Source: Acidobacteriota bacterium (GTDB lineage: Bacteria; Acidobacteriota; Vicinamibacteria; Vicinamibacterales; UBA8438). Taken from it: a stretch of DNA of 50,458 nucleotides. Position 1 is the first letter of the stretch, and each line of letters opens with the position of its first letter. Location of the stretch: NCBI GenBank assembly GCA_011523485.1, contig WTGR01000863.1:1-50458 (forward strand), written 5' to 3'. This document shows positions 1 to 8,184 of the stretch, in pieces. Made by a program: the position numbers and the translations under genes. The notes under the pieces were generated by a model. It was given only the letters and a program-made list of their open reading frames with translations. It had not been told where the DNA came from and did no database searches.

Positions 1-502
1 GCTGCCGGTACTTCGACAGCCGGAAGAAGTGGTTCTTCTCCTTGATCCACTGCGGCGGCTTCCCGTGCACGGGACAGTTGCCGTCCTCGAGGTCCTTCTC
101 CGGCTTGAACGCCTCGCACGAGACGCAGTACCAGCCCTCGTAGTAGCCGTCGTAGATGTCGCCGGCCTCGGCGAGCCGCGACACCAGCGCCGTCACGCTG
201 GTCCGGTGGCGCGCTTCCGTCGTCCGGATGAAGTCGTCGAACGAGATGTCGAGCCGCGCCCAGACGTCGCGGAACGCCGTCTCCATGCCGTCGCAGAAGG
301 CGAGCGGCTCGACCCCGAGCTCGCGCGCGCGCTGGAAGACGTTCTGCGAGTGCTCGTCGTTGCCCATCATGAAGCGGGTCTCGACGCCGCACAGCCGCTG
401 GTAGCGGGCGATGACGTCGGCCGCAATCTTCTCGTAGGCCGTCCCCAGGTGCGGGCGGCTGTTGACGTAGTCGATCGCCGTGGTGAGATAGAACTTCGCC
501 AT
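1..502 (-). CDS. metG: Methionyl-tRNA synthetase, N-terminal part (cut by window edge)
   Basis: Charges tRNA-Met with methionine in the cytoplasm. Only the first 167 codons are present because the gene runs off the left edge. The N-terminus begins MAKFYLTTAIDYVN and carries the class I signature as PHLGTAYE (the HIGH position reads HLGT), followed by the MGNDEH block of the catalytic fold. The zinc-knuckle segment shows the pairs CVSC and NCPVH. The ATG start lies 4 bases after the larC stop, so the two are probably co-transcribed. The C-terminal KMSKS loop and anticodon domain are outside the window. The HLGT spelling is, as far as I recall, a common variant in this branch of MetG and not a defect. 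Confidence 0.95.
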   Translation of the reverse strand, partial: MAKFYLTTAIDYVNSRPHLGTAYEKIAADVIARYQRLCGVETRFMMGNDEHSQNVFQRARELGVEPLAFCDGMETAFRDVWARLDISFDDFIRTTEARHRTSVTALVSRLAEAGDIYDGYYEGWYCVSCEAFKPEKDLEDGNCPVHGKPPQWIKEKNHFFRLSKYRQ

Positions 503-506
503 CGTG

Positions 507-1841
507 TCAGGGAGCGGTTTCCGTGTTCCTGTCGAGCCACGCCTTGACGGCGATGGCCTGCACTTCCTTGATCGAGAGCCGGCGCTCGGCGGCCAGCCGC
601 GCGCAGTCCTCGAACTCCGGCGCCGCGTTGCGGATGGCGCCGTCGCGCCGCGCCACCTTGATGCGAACCGAACCGATCGGCGTCTCGACGGCGACCGCCT
701 CCCGGTCGAGTCGCTCGCGGTCCGTCTCGGTCACCCGCAGGCCGATGGTGGTGGACTCGCGGAACAGGACGTCCGACAGCGCCTCGCGCCGTCCCGGCGG
801 CGCCACCACGGTGACGAGCGTACCCGGCCGGTTCTTCTTCATCTGGATCGGCGCGTAGAAGACGTCGAGCGCGCCGGCGGCGGCCAGCCGATCCATCAGC
901 ACGCCGTAGAGCTGGGGATTCATGTCGTCGATCTGGCACTCGAGGATGACGACGCGCTCGAACGCGCCGGTCCCGGTTCCCTCCCCCACGAGCGCGCGCA
1001 GCACGTTGGGGCGGCCCGCCGGATTCCGGTCGCCCGCGCCGTAGCCGATCCGCTCGACGCGCATCGGCGGCGCCGGACCGTAGGCGCCGGCGTACTCCGT
1101 CACGAGGAGCGCGCCGGTCGGCGTGACCAGCTCGGCCGGCGGCCCCTGCGCGTAGGTCGGGACTCCCAGCAGGAGCTCGGCCGTCGCCGGCGCCGGGACC
1201 GGCAGCTCGCCGTGCGCGCACGTCACCGTGCCCGAGCCGACATTGAGGGGCGACGCGACGACGCGGTCGGGAGCGAGCCACTCCAGGGCCTCGACCGCGG
1301 CCACCACGTCCACGATGGAATCGACCGCTCCCACCTCGTGCAGGTGCACCGTCTCGACCGGCACCTGGTGGATGCCCGCCTCCACCTCGGCCAGGCGGCG
1401 GAAGAGCCGCGACGCGCGCTCCCTGCCCGCCGGCGACAGCGACGACCGGTCGACGATGCCGGAGATCTCCGTCAGGCCCCGGTGGTGATGGCCCCCGTGC
1501 CCGTGCGCGTGCTGCCGGCCGTGGTCGTGCGCATGGTCGTGGTCGTGGCCGTGCGAGTGGTCGTGGCCGTGCGAGTGGTCGTGGCCGTGCGAGTGGTCGT
1601 GGTCGTGCGCGTGAGCCTCAGCGCCGGCGTCGGCCGCCTCGCCGTCGACCGTCACACGGAACCTGGCCGCTCCGATTCCGCTCCGGTCGACGCGTGCGCT
1701 GCTTACGCCGACGCCGTCGAGACCGAGCGAGTCGACAACCTTCTGCAGCACGTCGAACGGCACACCCGCGTCGAGGAGCGCGCCGGCGATCATGTCGCCG
1801 GACGCTCCGGAGAAGCAGTCTAGGTAGAGGATTCTGGACAT
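507..1841 (-). CDS. larC: LarC, nickel-pincer cofactor nickel insertase
   Basis: LarC inserts nickel into the pyridinium bis-thiocarboxylate mononucleotide made by LarB and LarE, giving the nickel-pincer cofactor of lactate racemase and related enzymes. The 444-residue protein opens with ILYLDCFSGASGDM, the family hallmark, and holds the HLHEVGAVDSIVDVV block near residue 165. Around residues 75-120 there is a very His/Asp-rich insert (repeated HSHGHD) that probably binds nickel. In Lactobacillus larC is split in two frames joined by programmed frameshifting; here it is one continuous frame. I start at MSRILYLDC; an in-frame ATG nine codons upstream (1868) is less likely. larB, larE and larA are not in the window. 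It sits between radC and metG. Confidence 0.93.
   Translation of the reverse strand: MSRILYLDCFSGASGDMIAGALLDAGVPFDVLQKVVDSLGLDGVGVSSARVDRSGIGAARFRVTVDGEAADAGAEAHAHDHDHSHGHDHSHGHDHSHGHDHDHAHDHGRQHAHGHGGHHHRGLTEISGIVDRSSLSPAGRERASRLFRRLAEVEAGIHQVPVETVHLHEVGAVDSIVDVVAAVEALEWLAPDRVVASPLNVGSGTVTCAHGELPVPAPATAELLLGVPTYAQGPPAELVTPTGALLVTEYAGAYGPAPPMRVERIGYGAGDRNPAGRPNVLRALVGEGTGTGAFERVVILECQIDDMNPQLYGVLMDRLAAAGALDVFYAPIQMKKNRPGTLVTVVAPPGRREALSDVLFRESTTIGLRVTETDRERLDREAVAVETPIGSVRIKVARRDGAIRNAAPEFEDCARLAAERRLSIKEVQAIAVKAWLDRNTETAP
1541..1594. repeat. 18-bp tandem repeat, three perfect copies
   Basis: Three identical copies of GGTCGTGGCCGTGCGAGT (plus-strand reading) lie head to tail, followed by a degenerate fourth copy. 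On the minus strand they encode the hexapeptide HSHGHD repeated within LarC. The unit is a multiple of three, so gain or loss of copies would keep the reading frame and only change the number of histidines. Confidence 0.9.
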
Positions 1842-1896
1842 CGCCCCGGGCGCCGCTCTCCCCGGCAATCAGCGTCCGGCGCCGCGCGCCGGCCGG

Positions 1897-2568
1897 CTAC
1901 AGGCGGCCGTGCTCCTTGAAGCTGTAGTAGCAGGCATCCGCCAGCACCATGTGATCCAGCACGTCGATGCCCATGATGGCCCCGGCCTCCACCAGGCGCG
2001 CCGTCAGGGCCACGTCGTCCTCGCTCGGCGTGGGATCCCCCGACGGATGGTTGTGAAACACCACGATGGACGCCGCCCCGCCGGCCGTCGCCATCCGGAA
2101 CACCTCGCGCGGATGCGCCAGCGTCTCGTCCAGGGTCCCGACCGACAGCAGCGCCGTCAACAGCACGCGCTGCCGGGCGTCGAGCTGCACCACGCCGAAC
2201 TGCTCCACCGACCGCGCGCCGTACCGCGGCAGCAGGTAGCGCGCCACGTCGCGGGGCCCGCCCAGCCTCGTCCGGGCGTCCGGCAACGCGAGGGTGCGGC
2301 GGCCCAGCTCGATCGCGGCCATGATCCGGGCGGACATCGCCGGTCCGACGCCGGCAACCCCCTGCAGGTGCCCCTCGAGCGCGCGTGTCAACCCGTGTAC
2401 CCCCCCGGCGTGCAAGAGGACCCGGTTCGCGATGTCGAGCGCGCTCTCGTTCTGGGATCCGTGACCGAGAACCGCGGCGAGCAACTCGTTGTCGCCGAGC
2501 CCGGCCGGGCCCAGGCGCCTCAGCTTCTCGCGCGGCCGATCGTGCAGAGCCAGTTGTCTTACGCTCAC
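1897..2568 (-). CDS. radC: RadC family protein (MPN/JAMM domain)
   Basis: The 223-residue protein has the usual RadC layout. An N-terminal helix-hairpin-helix-like region (residues 1-90, with GVAGVGPAMSARI) is followed by a JAMM/MPN metalloprotease-like domain carrying HNHPSGDPTPS, with a conserved Asp a few residues later. The metal ligands are intact. The molecular role of RadC is still unsettled; the old link to DNA repair in E. coli was withdrawn. It starts with GTG at 2568. It lies 45 bases after dapF and 55 bases before larC, in the same direction, so it is probably part of the same transcription unit. Confidence 0.93.
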   Translation of the reverse strand: MSVRQLALHDRPREKLRRLGPAGLGDNELLAAVLGHGSQNESALDIANRVLLHAGGVHGLTRALEGHLQGVAGVGPAMSARIMAAIELGRRTLALPDARTRLGGPRDVARYLLPRYGARSVEQFGVVQLDARQRVLLTALLSVGTLDETLAHPREVFRMATAGGAASIVVFHNHPSGDPTPSEDDVALTARLVEAGAIMGIDVLDHMVLADACYYSFKEHGRL

Positions 2569-2613
2569 GCGGCAAGCACATACAATCCGCGTGCCGCATT
2601 TCGTCCGATCGTA

Positions 2614-3468
2614 CTACACCCCCGTTGGCCGAAGCGGCGGGACCCACCGCCCGCGCGCGACGATGTCGGCCCATCCGGTGAGCCGGATCTCCTCCTCCGT
2701 CCAATCGACGCGCTGCGCACCGCCCGGCGATACGACCTCCGCGCTCCGGGCCGCGCCGCCGTAGCTGGCCGCCGCCACCGCCGCCGCGCACGCCCCGGTG
2801 CCCGAGGCGAGCGTCGGCCCGACGCCCCGCTCCCAGATGCGGATCCGAATCCGGTCCGGACGCTCCACCGTCGCGAACTCCACGTTGGTCCCCTCGGGAA
2901 ACCGGTCGTGCGTCGCCAGCAGCCGCCCCAGACGGCGAAAGCGGCTCTCGACCTCGTCCATCGAAGGCGACAGGACCACGCACTGCGGGTTGCCGACCGA
3001 CAGCACGACGACGCGCACCCGCTCGCCGCCGACCGCCAGCTCTTCCTCGCGCAACCCGCGTGGCCGCCCCATGCCGGCGCGGAAGGTATAGCGCGGGTGC
3101 TCGGCGCGCAGCAGCGCCAGGGTCTTGAGGCCGCCCGCCGTCTCGATCTCGATGGAGTCCGCGGTTGCGCCGTCCGTCTCCCCGGCAGCCGACTCGACCA
3201 GCAGCGCACCCAGGCAGCGCACGCCGTTGCCGGACACTTCTGCAGGACTCCCGTCGGCGTTGAAGAGCCGCATCGTCGCGCCGGCACGCGCCCGACGATA
3301 GACGATCAGGCCGTCCGCCCCGACCCCGTGCTGCCGCCGGCAGATGGCTCGCGCCAGGTCGTCGAGCGCCGCTCCGCCGACCTCGTTTTCCGCGACGAAG
3401 AGAAAGTCGTTGCCGTAGGCGTGCGCCTTCGCGAATCCGACCGGCGCACCAGGCCGCCGTCCGCTCAC
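2614..3468 (-). CDS. dapF: Diaminopimelate epimerase-like protein with catalytic Cys to Ser change
   Basis: DapF interconverts LL- and meso-diaminopimelate for lysine and peptidoglycan synthesis, using two cysteines. The 284-residue protein has both halves of the fold: FAKAHAYGNDFLF at the N-terminus, SGNGVRCLG with the first catalytic Cys, and SVGNPQCVV in the middle. The second active-site loop, normally ERGxGETxACGTGxC, reads ERGVGPTLASGTGAC. The substrate-contacting Glu is therefore Pro (codon 2815-2817) and the second catalytic Cys is Ser (TCG codon 2803-2805). The start is a GTG whose last bases overlap the stop of the upstream barrel gene (GTGA), indicating translational coupling. The fold assignment is secure; whether it is an active epimerase is doubtful. 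Confidence 0.85.
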   Translation of the reverse strand: MSGRRPGAPVGFAKAHAYGNDFLFVAENEVGGAALDDLARAICRRQHGVGADGLIVYRRARAGATMRLFNADGSPAEVSGNGVRCLGALLVESAAGETDGATADSIEIETAGGLKTLALLRAEHPRYTFRAGMGRPRGLREEELAVGGERVRVVVLSVGNPQCVVLSPSMDEVESRFRRLGRLLATHDRFPEGTNVEFATVERPDRIRIRIWERGVGPTLASGTGACAAAVAAASYGGAARSAEVVSPGGAQRVDWTEEEIRLTGWADIVARGRWVPPLRPTGV

Positions 3469-4319
3469 GGCAGCTCCAGCGCGCGGAAGACCCACGTCAG
3501 CCCCGTGGTCACGCCAAGTCCCGCGTCGTGCGCCGTCAGGCCGGCCACCAACGCCGCGTCCACCCGGACCAGGCCGCGCGTGAAGCGCGCGCCGAAACGG
3601 GCGTAGCCGGAGCTGTCGGTCCCCGGGGGAGGCGTGCCCGGGCGCGTATTGGCACGGCCGTTCACCTCGCCGACGATCTCCGCGCCTTCCGCGAACGCCC
3701 GGGCGAAGGAGATCCCGTAGGTCAGCACGTCGTTCTGGCGGTCTCCGCGGGTCGGGTCGCTCAGGATCCCGAGCCCGACGTTCCCCACGACCCGGAGCGA
3801 CCGGATCGTCTTGCCGACCAGCAGCGAGTTGTAGAAATCCATCGTATCGAGCCCGATACCCTCCTCGTTGCCGGCGTTCGGCAGCTTGGTGGCGAATCGG
3901 AGCGCGATCCCCGGACGCCTGCCGCCCTCGGACAGCAGCCGCGTCTTGGCGCCGACGACCGTATCGGACCAGCTCGACGTGCGGTCGCCGCTGACGCGCA
4001 GCAGGTGGGAGAGCGGCGCCTCCGCCCGGCCGGTGATGCTGAGCGTGTCGTAGGACACGTTGTCGATCTGCACCTCGGCGATCGAGCTCACCCCGATGCT
4101 GACGCCGAACCGGGGGACGCTGCGCAGGTGGCCGGTCAAACCCGACACGGGAAAGTGCTGATCCTTCTGGTAGTCGAACCCGGCCTCGACCAGCACCAGG
4201 CCGCTGCCGACGGACTCCGGATCCTCGGTCACGAGCGGTCGCTGCTGTGCGGCGGCCGGTGCCGTGCAGGAGAGAAAGGCGAGCAGCACGCCCGCCTGGA
4301 CGGTCGGTCGAAGACGCAT
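3465..4319 (-). CDS. Predicted outer-membrane beta-barrel protein
   Basis: The 284-residue protein starts with a signal peptide (MRLRPTVQAGVLLAFLSC, cleavage probably after AAAQQ). The rest is alternating polar and hydrophobic beta-strands and ends in an aromatic residue near the C-terminus (LTWVFRALELP), as expected for an outer-membrane barrel. I do not recognise a specific family; it resembles generic transporter-like or phenol-pathway MetA-type barrels. Its stop overlaps the dapF start by 4 bases, and the CPBP protease gene ends 9 bases upstream. A -10-like box lies only 6 bases before the ATG. Substrate unknown. Confidence 0.8.
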   Translation of the reverse strand: MRLRPTVQAGVLLAFLSCTAPAAAQQRPLVTEDPESVGSGLVLVEAGFDYQKDQHFPVSGLTGHLRSVPRFGVSIGVSSIAEVQIDNVSYDTLSITGRAEAPLSHLLRVSGDRTSSWSDTVVGAKTRLLSEGGRRPGIALRFATKLPNAGNEEGIGLDTMDFYNSLLVGKTIRSLRVVGNVGLGILSDPTRGDRQNDVLTYGISFARAFAEGAEIVGEVNGRANTRPGTPPPGTDSSGYARFGARFTRGLVRVDAALVAGLTAHDAGLGVTTGLTWVFRALELP

Positions 4320-4325
4320 CCGGTG

Positions 4326-4334
4326 ATTCTAGCA
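4326..4334 (-). promoter_or_regulatory. Extended -10 box 6 bases before a start codon
   Basis: The minus strand reads TGCTAGAAT, a TGn-TANNNT element ending 6 bases before the ATG at 4319. No ribosome binding site lies in between. It overlaps the stop codon of the preceding CPBP gene. It could give a leaderless transcript of the barrel protein and dapF. The assignment rests on motif and position only. Confidence 0.35.
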
Positions 4335-4901
4335 ATCGCGTCCGCGTCGGATATAGGCGAGCGCCATGGCATCGTAGAGCGCGTGCGCGACGATCGGCGC
4401 CAGCAGCCCGCCGGTCGCCGCCGCCAACCATCCGAGCGCCGCGCCCATCAACGCCACCCAGCAACCGAAGGCGAGCGTCCCGCGCCCACCCGTGTGCAGC
4501 ACGCCGAAGACCAGACTCGCCGGGATCAACCCGATCTCCGGCTGCAGCACGCCGCGGAACAGCAACTCTTCGCCGATACCGGCGGCGAGCGATATCACCA
4601 CCACCTCCCGCGCGCCGATGCCGGCGAAGGCGGGCCTCAGCAGGTCGTGGTACACGCGGCGGATGGCGCGCACCGGCCGCAACGCCGGCGCGCGGCACAA
4701 CAGGCCGTGGTTGACGACGGCAAGGGCGGCGGCGGCGGCCACGCCCGCGGCCAGGTCACGGGGCCACGGACCGGCGGCCACGATCAGCGGAAGGCAGCGG
4801 TAGCGCGCCCAGCCCAGGGCCAGCAGGACCAGCAACAGCTCGCCGGCCAGCGCCAACCGCAACAGGGAGTTCGGCGACGGACGCTGCGCTTCGTCCACCA
4901 C
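4329..4901 (-). CDS. CPBP family intramembrane metalloprotease
   Basis: The 190-residue protein has several hydrophobic segments and the CPBP/Abi signature. The glutamate pair occurs in GIGEELLFRGVL (EExxxR), with FGVLHTGG as the second motif and HALYDAMA as the third, so the proposed metal ligands are present. Family members range from CAAX prenyl proteases to bacteriocin immunity proteins, so the substrate cannot be told. The start codon is GTG. It lies 3 bases after the HTTM gene and 9 bases before the barrel gene, so it belongs to the same run. Confidence 0.85.
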   Translation of the reverse strand: MVDEAQRPSPNSLLRLALAGELLLVLLALGWARYRCLPLIVAAGPWPRDLAAGVAAAAALAVVNHGLLCRAPALRPVRAIRRVYHDLLRPAFAGIGAREVVVISLAAGIGEELLFRGVLQPEIGLIPASLVFGVLHTGGRGTLAFGCWVALMGAALGWLAAATGGLLAPIVAHALYDAMALAYIRRGRDC

Positions 4902-4904
4902 GGT

Positions 4905-5897
4905 CTACCTGCGCGTTCCGTCGGGCAGTCGCGGTGAGGGCCGCTCGCCCGGATTCGCGAGGCCCCTTTCGCTCCCGACGAACCGCTGGCGAAGCGCCTC
5001 GACGTCGAGGAACGACGAGTACAGCACGATCCACGTGAAGAACGGAGCGGCCATCGTCAGGTAGATTCCCACATGGAGCGCCGCCCCTGCAGTGAGCAAA
5101 TACTTGCGCGCCCCTGTGACGAACACGGCCACGAAGAAGAAGACTTCCACCGCTACGGTCACCACGGACCCGGCAACGCACAGCCAGAAGGTCCGCGCCA
5201 GCCACAGCCCGGCCGGCATGCCGTGGCGGACGTAGTCGGTCAGGACCATCTGCTGCAGCGTCGCGCCGTTCATCCAGGCCAATCCGCCGTCGAGCAGCTT
5301 CGCGCTGCCGGACGAAAAATAGGCGACGGCCAGCAGGCACTGAATCAGCCGCAGGGCCCACGTCGCGTTGTCCATTCGCGCGTGCGGCCCCCACCGTTCG
5401 GGGTGACGCGAACGCCTCCCCAACCACGAATCGACCGAATAACAGCGACCGGAGGGCGACAGGCCCAGCAGTACGAGCGCAATGCAGTACAACGCCTCCG
5501 GATGATGCAGCTCGCCATACGAGTAGAGGTGGGCGATCAGGATGCAATAGCCCAGCCCGAGCGTCAGCAGTGCGGTGCGGGTGAAGAAGCCCACCGCGGC
5601 CAGAACCCCCGCCGCCGTCGCCGCCGACCAGACGCCGCGCAGAAACGACTCCGTGTGGAAGACCTCGACCGGGACGAGCACCAGGATGCCGCGGATCAGC
5701 GCCTGGTCTATGCGCGCCGGATCGTAGGTCAGCGCGACCGCGTAGTCGTCCGGCGAACTCGCGAAGATCAACAGCCACGCCGGCACGAGCGCCAGACGAC
5801 AGACGGCGAGCGGCACCGCGGTCGTGACAGGGAACCAGAATCGGGTCCACCTGTCTCCCAGGAACGTGAACGAAGCCCGCGATGCGTGGCTGCTCAT
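4905..5897 (-). CDS. HTTM-domain (vitamin K carboxylase-like) membrane protein
   Basis: The 330-residue protein has about six or more membrane segments. It shows the horizontally-transferred-transmembrane (HTTM) pattern shared with the membrane part of vitamin K-dependent gamma-glutamyl carboxylase: an N-terminal CRLALVPAWLLIF helix, a SYGELHHPEALYCIALVLLGLSPSGRCYSVD loop region with paired His, and FSSGSAKLLDGG followed by a W-rich helix. The bacterial function is unknown, and the soluble carboxylase domain is absent. Its ATG overlaps the upstream gene's stop as ATGA, which fixes the start. The partner upstream and the CPBP protease downstream are probably co-expressed. Confidence 0.75.
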   Translation of the reverse strand: MSSHASRASFTFLGDRWTRFWFPVTTAVPLAVCRLALVPAWLLIFASSPDDYAVALTYDPARIDQALIRGILVLVPVEVFHTESFLRGVWSAATAAGVLAAVGFFTRTALLTLGLGYCILIAHLYSYGELHHPEALYCIALVLLGLSPSGRCYSVDSWLGRRSRHPERWGPHARMDNATWALRLIQCLLAVAYFSSGSAKLLDGGLAWMNGATLQQMVLTDYVRHGMPAGLWLARTFWLCVAGSVVTVAVEVFFFVAVFVTGARKYLLTAGAALHVGIYLTMAAPFFTWIVLYSSFLDVEALRQRFVGSERGLANPGERPSPRLPDGTRR

Positions 5898-6787
5898 CGC
5901 GGACCCGTACCGGCCGCAGGCCCGACAGCAGCCCCTTCCTCCCACGTGGCACCGGGCTCGACGGCGATCGATTCGACCGCCAACGGCCGACGCTCGGGGA
6001 ACGCGACGATGCGCCCCGCCTCGAGCACGTAGGTCGTTCGTTCCGCTTCGATGCGCTCGAACGGCGGCAGATCGGCATTCGCCAACGCGCGCCGGAACTG
6101 CGGCGGGACCGAACCCGGCCGGTCGAACAACCCTGGAATCAGCTCGGTGTGGTACACGAACCAGCTCATCCCGAGCGCCTCCGCGGTGATCTCCAGGTAG
6201 GTCGGCGGCCCGTCCGCGGGCAACCCGTAGAGCCTGTGGTGAACGGCCCGGACCGCCGTGGTCTGGGCGGCGCTGTACAACGGATAGTCGATGAAAGGCC
6301 ACAGGGTGGGACGATCCCTGAACAACGCGGACAACTGGAGCAGGAGCACGAAGACGACGAACGCCGAGATGACTGCGTGGCGCGGCCGTAGGGGACTCGC
6401 AGGGGACCGGCTGGATTCCCCACCCAGAAACCGCCGGGCCGACGCCGGCGCCGCGTACAGGACCCATGCCCATGCGAGCAGGTCCACTGCATCGGCGAGT
6501 TGCATGCGCCAGGCGAACCGCTCCGGCGCCAGGACATCGAGACCGGCGGTCACGAGATGCAGTGCGCAGGTCAGAGCCAGCAGGCGAGCGCCGCGCGGAC
6601 CCAGAACCGGCGCCCCGAACCCCGCCGGGGAATTCAGCAACGCCGCCGCGTAGACAGCCGCGAACAACGCGCTCGCGACGGCCAGCCACCCGCACAGAAC
6701 CGCTACGTTGCAGACGCCGAGCAGCCAGCGGGCGACGATGAAGCCGACCGCACCGGCGCATCGAGCTATCCGCAGCGTTCGCTCCAT
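5894..6787 (-). CDS. Unrecognised polytopic membrane protein, partner of HTTM protein
   Basis: The 297-residue protein is not one I recognise. It has about five hydrophobic segments in the first 160 residues (including FIVARWLLGVCNVAVLCGW and HAVISAFVVFVLLLQLSAL). These are followed by a soluble-looking C-terminal part of some 130 residues containing a YHTELIPGLFDRPGSVPPQF stretch. The gene is translationally coupled to the HTTM gene by an ATGA overlap, so the two products may form one complex. dtd lies 42 bases upstream. No catalytic motif is evident. Confidence 0.7.
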   Translation of the reverse strand: MERTLRIARCAGAVGFIVARWLLGVCNVAVLCGWLAVASALFAAVYAAALLNSPAGFGAPVLGPRGARLLALTCALHLVTAGLDVLAPERFAWRMQLADAVDLLAWAWVLYAAPASARRFLGGESSRSPASPLRPRHAVISAFVVFVLLLQLSALFRDRPTLWPFIDYPLYSAAQTTAVRAVHHRLYGLPADGPPTYLEITAEALGMSWFVYHTELIPGLFDRPGSVPPQFRRALANADLPPFERIEAERTTYVLEAGRIVAFPERRPLAVESIAVEPGATWEEGAAVGPAAGTGPR

Positions 6788-6829
6788 GCCTGTAGTGCCG
6801 CCCCGCGCACGGCCTGACCGTGAGGGCGC

Positions 6830-7279
6830 TCAGAACGCGCGCCGACTGTCGAGCAGGACGGTCACGGGACCGTCGTTGACCAGCTCGACGTCCATCATCG
6901 CCCGGAACTCGCCGGTCTGCACGGACAGGCCATTCTGACGGAGCCGCTCGACGACGGCCTCGTACAGAGCGCGCGCCCGCTCCGGGGCAGCCGCCTCGCT
7001 GTACGAAGGCCGCCGGCCGCGGCGACAGTCACCCAGAAGCGTAAACTGCGATACGACGAGCACGGCGCCGCCGACCTCGGCAACCGAGAGATTCATCTTT
7101 CCTGCCGTGTCGGTAAACAGGCGCAGATCCCTGATCTTGTTCGCAACGTACGTCACGTCGTCGTCCGTGTCCTCCCGGCCGACGCCGAGCAGGACGAGGA
7201 GCCCCCCGGCCATCGCGCCAACTACCCGCCGGTCGACGGTCACCGAGGCGCGCCGCACACGCTGCACTACGGCCCGCAT
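6830..7279 (-). CDS. dtd: D-aminoacyl-tRNA deacylase
   Basis: Dtd removes D-amino acids (and glycine mis-attached to tRNA-Ala) from tRNA, a cytoplasmic proofreading step. The 149-residue protein is of normal length, starts [16 protein letters not shown], and has both active-site motifs: SQFTLLGDC with the usual following GRRPS, and [15 protein letters not shown] (NxGPVT) near the C-terminus. I placed the start at 7279 because family members begin MRAVVQRV; the frame stays open further upstream. It lies 58 bases downstream of ttcA. Confidence 0.95.
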   Translation of the reverse strand: MRAVVQRVRRASVTVDRRVVGAMAGGLLVLLGVGREDTDDDVTYVANKIRDLRLFTDTAGKMNLSVAEVGGAVLVVSQFTLLGDCRRGRRPSYSEAAAPERARALYEAVVERLRQNGLSVQTGEFRAMMDVELVNDGPVTVLLDSRRAF

Positions 7280-7337
7280 GGCGCTGATCTGCGTTCGAGG
7301 CCAAGGCGGCGAATCCGGGCAACCGCAAGGTCGCCCA

Positions 7338-8168
7338 TCACGACGGCGCGGCGCCCTCCGAAACCGGCTCGGGCAGCTCGCACGGGATGTGGCCTGCAGC
7401 ACGCAACTCGCCGGGAGGATTCAGACGTGTATCCAGCAGATGCCGTGGAGCGACGTTGCCGAGGGCCTTCAGCATCGAGCTCTTCACACCCGGATGCTCG
7501 CGCTCGAGGTCCAGCAGCCAGCGTTTGATCCGCTGCCGCTTCAGGCTGAGGTCGCCGCAGACCGGACAGCAGCAACCGATCACTTCCAGACTGCATTCAC
7601 GCGTATACGCGCGCGCTTCGTCCTCCGTCACGTAGACCAGCGGCCGGACGACGACGTGCCTCCGGTCGTCCGAGACCAGCCGCGCCGGCATCGCCTTCAG
7701 CGACCCGGCGAAGAGCAGATTCAGCAGCAGCGTCTCCACGAAGTCGTCCGCGTGGTGCCCCAGCGCGATCTTCGTCGCGCCCACCTCGGCGGCGATACGG
7801 TACAGCACCCCCCGCCGCAGCCGTGCGCACAGCGAGCACGGGGTCGCGTCGGCGTCGAGCACGTCGTCCATGATGTCGCCGATCGACGTGTGCTCGATGC
7901 GGTACTCCCAGCCGCGATCTTCACAGGTACGGGCGATGACCTCGTGCTTGTAGGCGGCGTAGCCGGAATCGACGTTGACGGCCACGAGCGAGAAATCGAC
8001 CGGCGCGCGCCGGCGGAGCACGTCGAGCAGGTGCATCAGCGCCCAACTGTCCTTGCCCCCCGACAGGCCGACCATCACGCGATCACCGTCCTCGATGAGA
8101 TCGAAGGCCTTGATCGCGCGGGTCGTCTTGCGGGCGAGCCGCGCTTCGAGAGTGCTCTGGTAGGCCAT
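7338..8168 (-). CDS. ttcA: tRNA 2-thiocytidine synthetase TtcA-type
   Basis: TtcA activates C32 of certain tRNAs with ATP and thiolates it using a [4Fe-4S] cluster. The 276-residue protein has the PP-loop SGGKDS at about residue 36, the cluster cysteines CSLC at about 112, the [14 protein letters not shown] motif, and the third cluster region CCCPVCGD at about 200. The C-terminal tail ([14 protein letters not shown] onward) is variable in the family. It heads the minus-strand run that includes dtd. A well-spaced TTGTGA/TAGACT promoter precedes it. Related TtuA-type thiolases are the main alternative, but the cysteine spacing fits TtcA. Confidence 0.9.
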   Translation of the reverse strand: MAYQSTLEARLARKTTRAIKAFDLIEDGDRVMVGLSGGKDSWALMHLLDVLRRRAPVDFSLVAVNVDSGYAAYKHEVIARTCEDRGWEYRIEHTSIGDIMDDVLDADATPCSLCARLRRGVLYRIAAEVGATKIALGHHADDFVETLLLNLLFAGSLKAMPARLVSDDRRHVVVRPLVYVTEDEARAYTRECSLEVIGCCCPVCGDLSLKRQRIKRWLLDLEREHPGVKSSMLKALGNVAPRHLLDTRLNPPGELRAAGHIPCELPEPVSEGAAPS

Positions 8169-8184
8169 GCGATGATCATCGCAC

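Noticed and set aside
1..502. MetG signature HLGT in place of HIGH as a sign of a defective enzyme
   Set aside because: The rest of the N-terminal domain is intact and this spelling is, to my knowledge, common in one MetG branch.
1541..1594. CRISPR-like array
   Set aside because: The 18-bp units adjoin without spacers and encode a His-rich protein segment.
1909..3606. Long plus-strand open frame opposite radC and dapF
   Set aside because: It is Arg/His/Pro-rich with no recognisable domain and lies antisense to two secure genes; GC-rich codon bias creates such shadow frames.
2614..4698. Single 694-residue minus-strand frame containing dapF
   Set aside because: Only the last 284 codons match a family; the upstream part is a shadow of the barrel and CPBP genes, and a GTG coupled to the barrel stop gives a natural dapF start.
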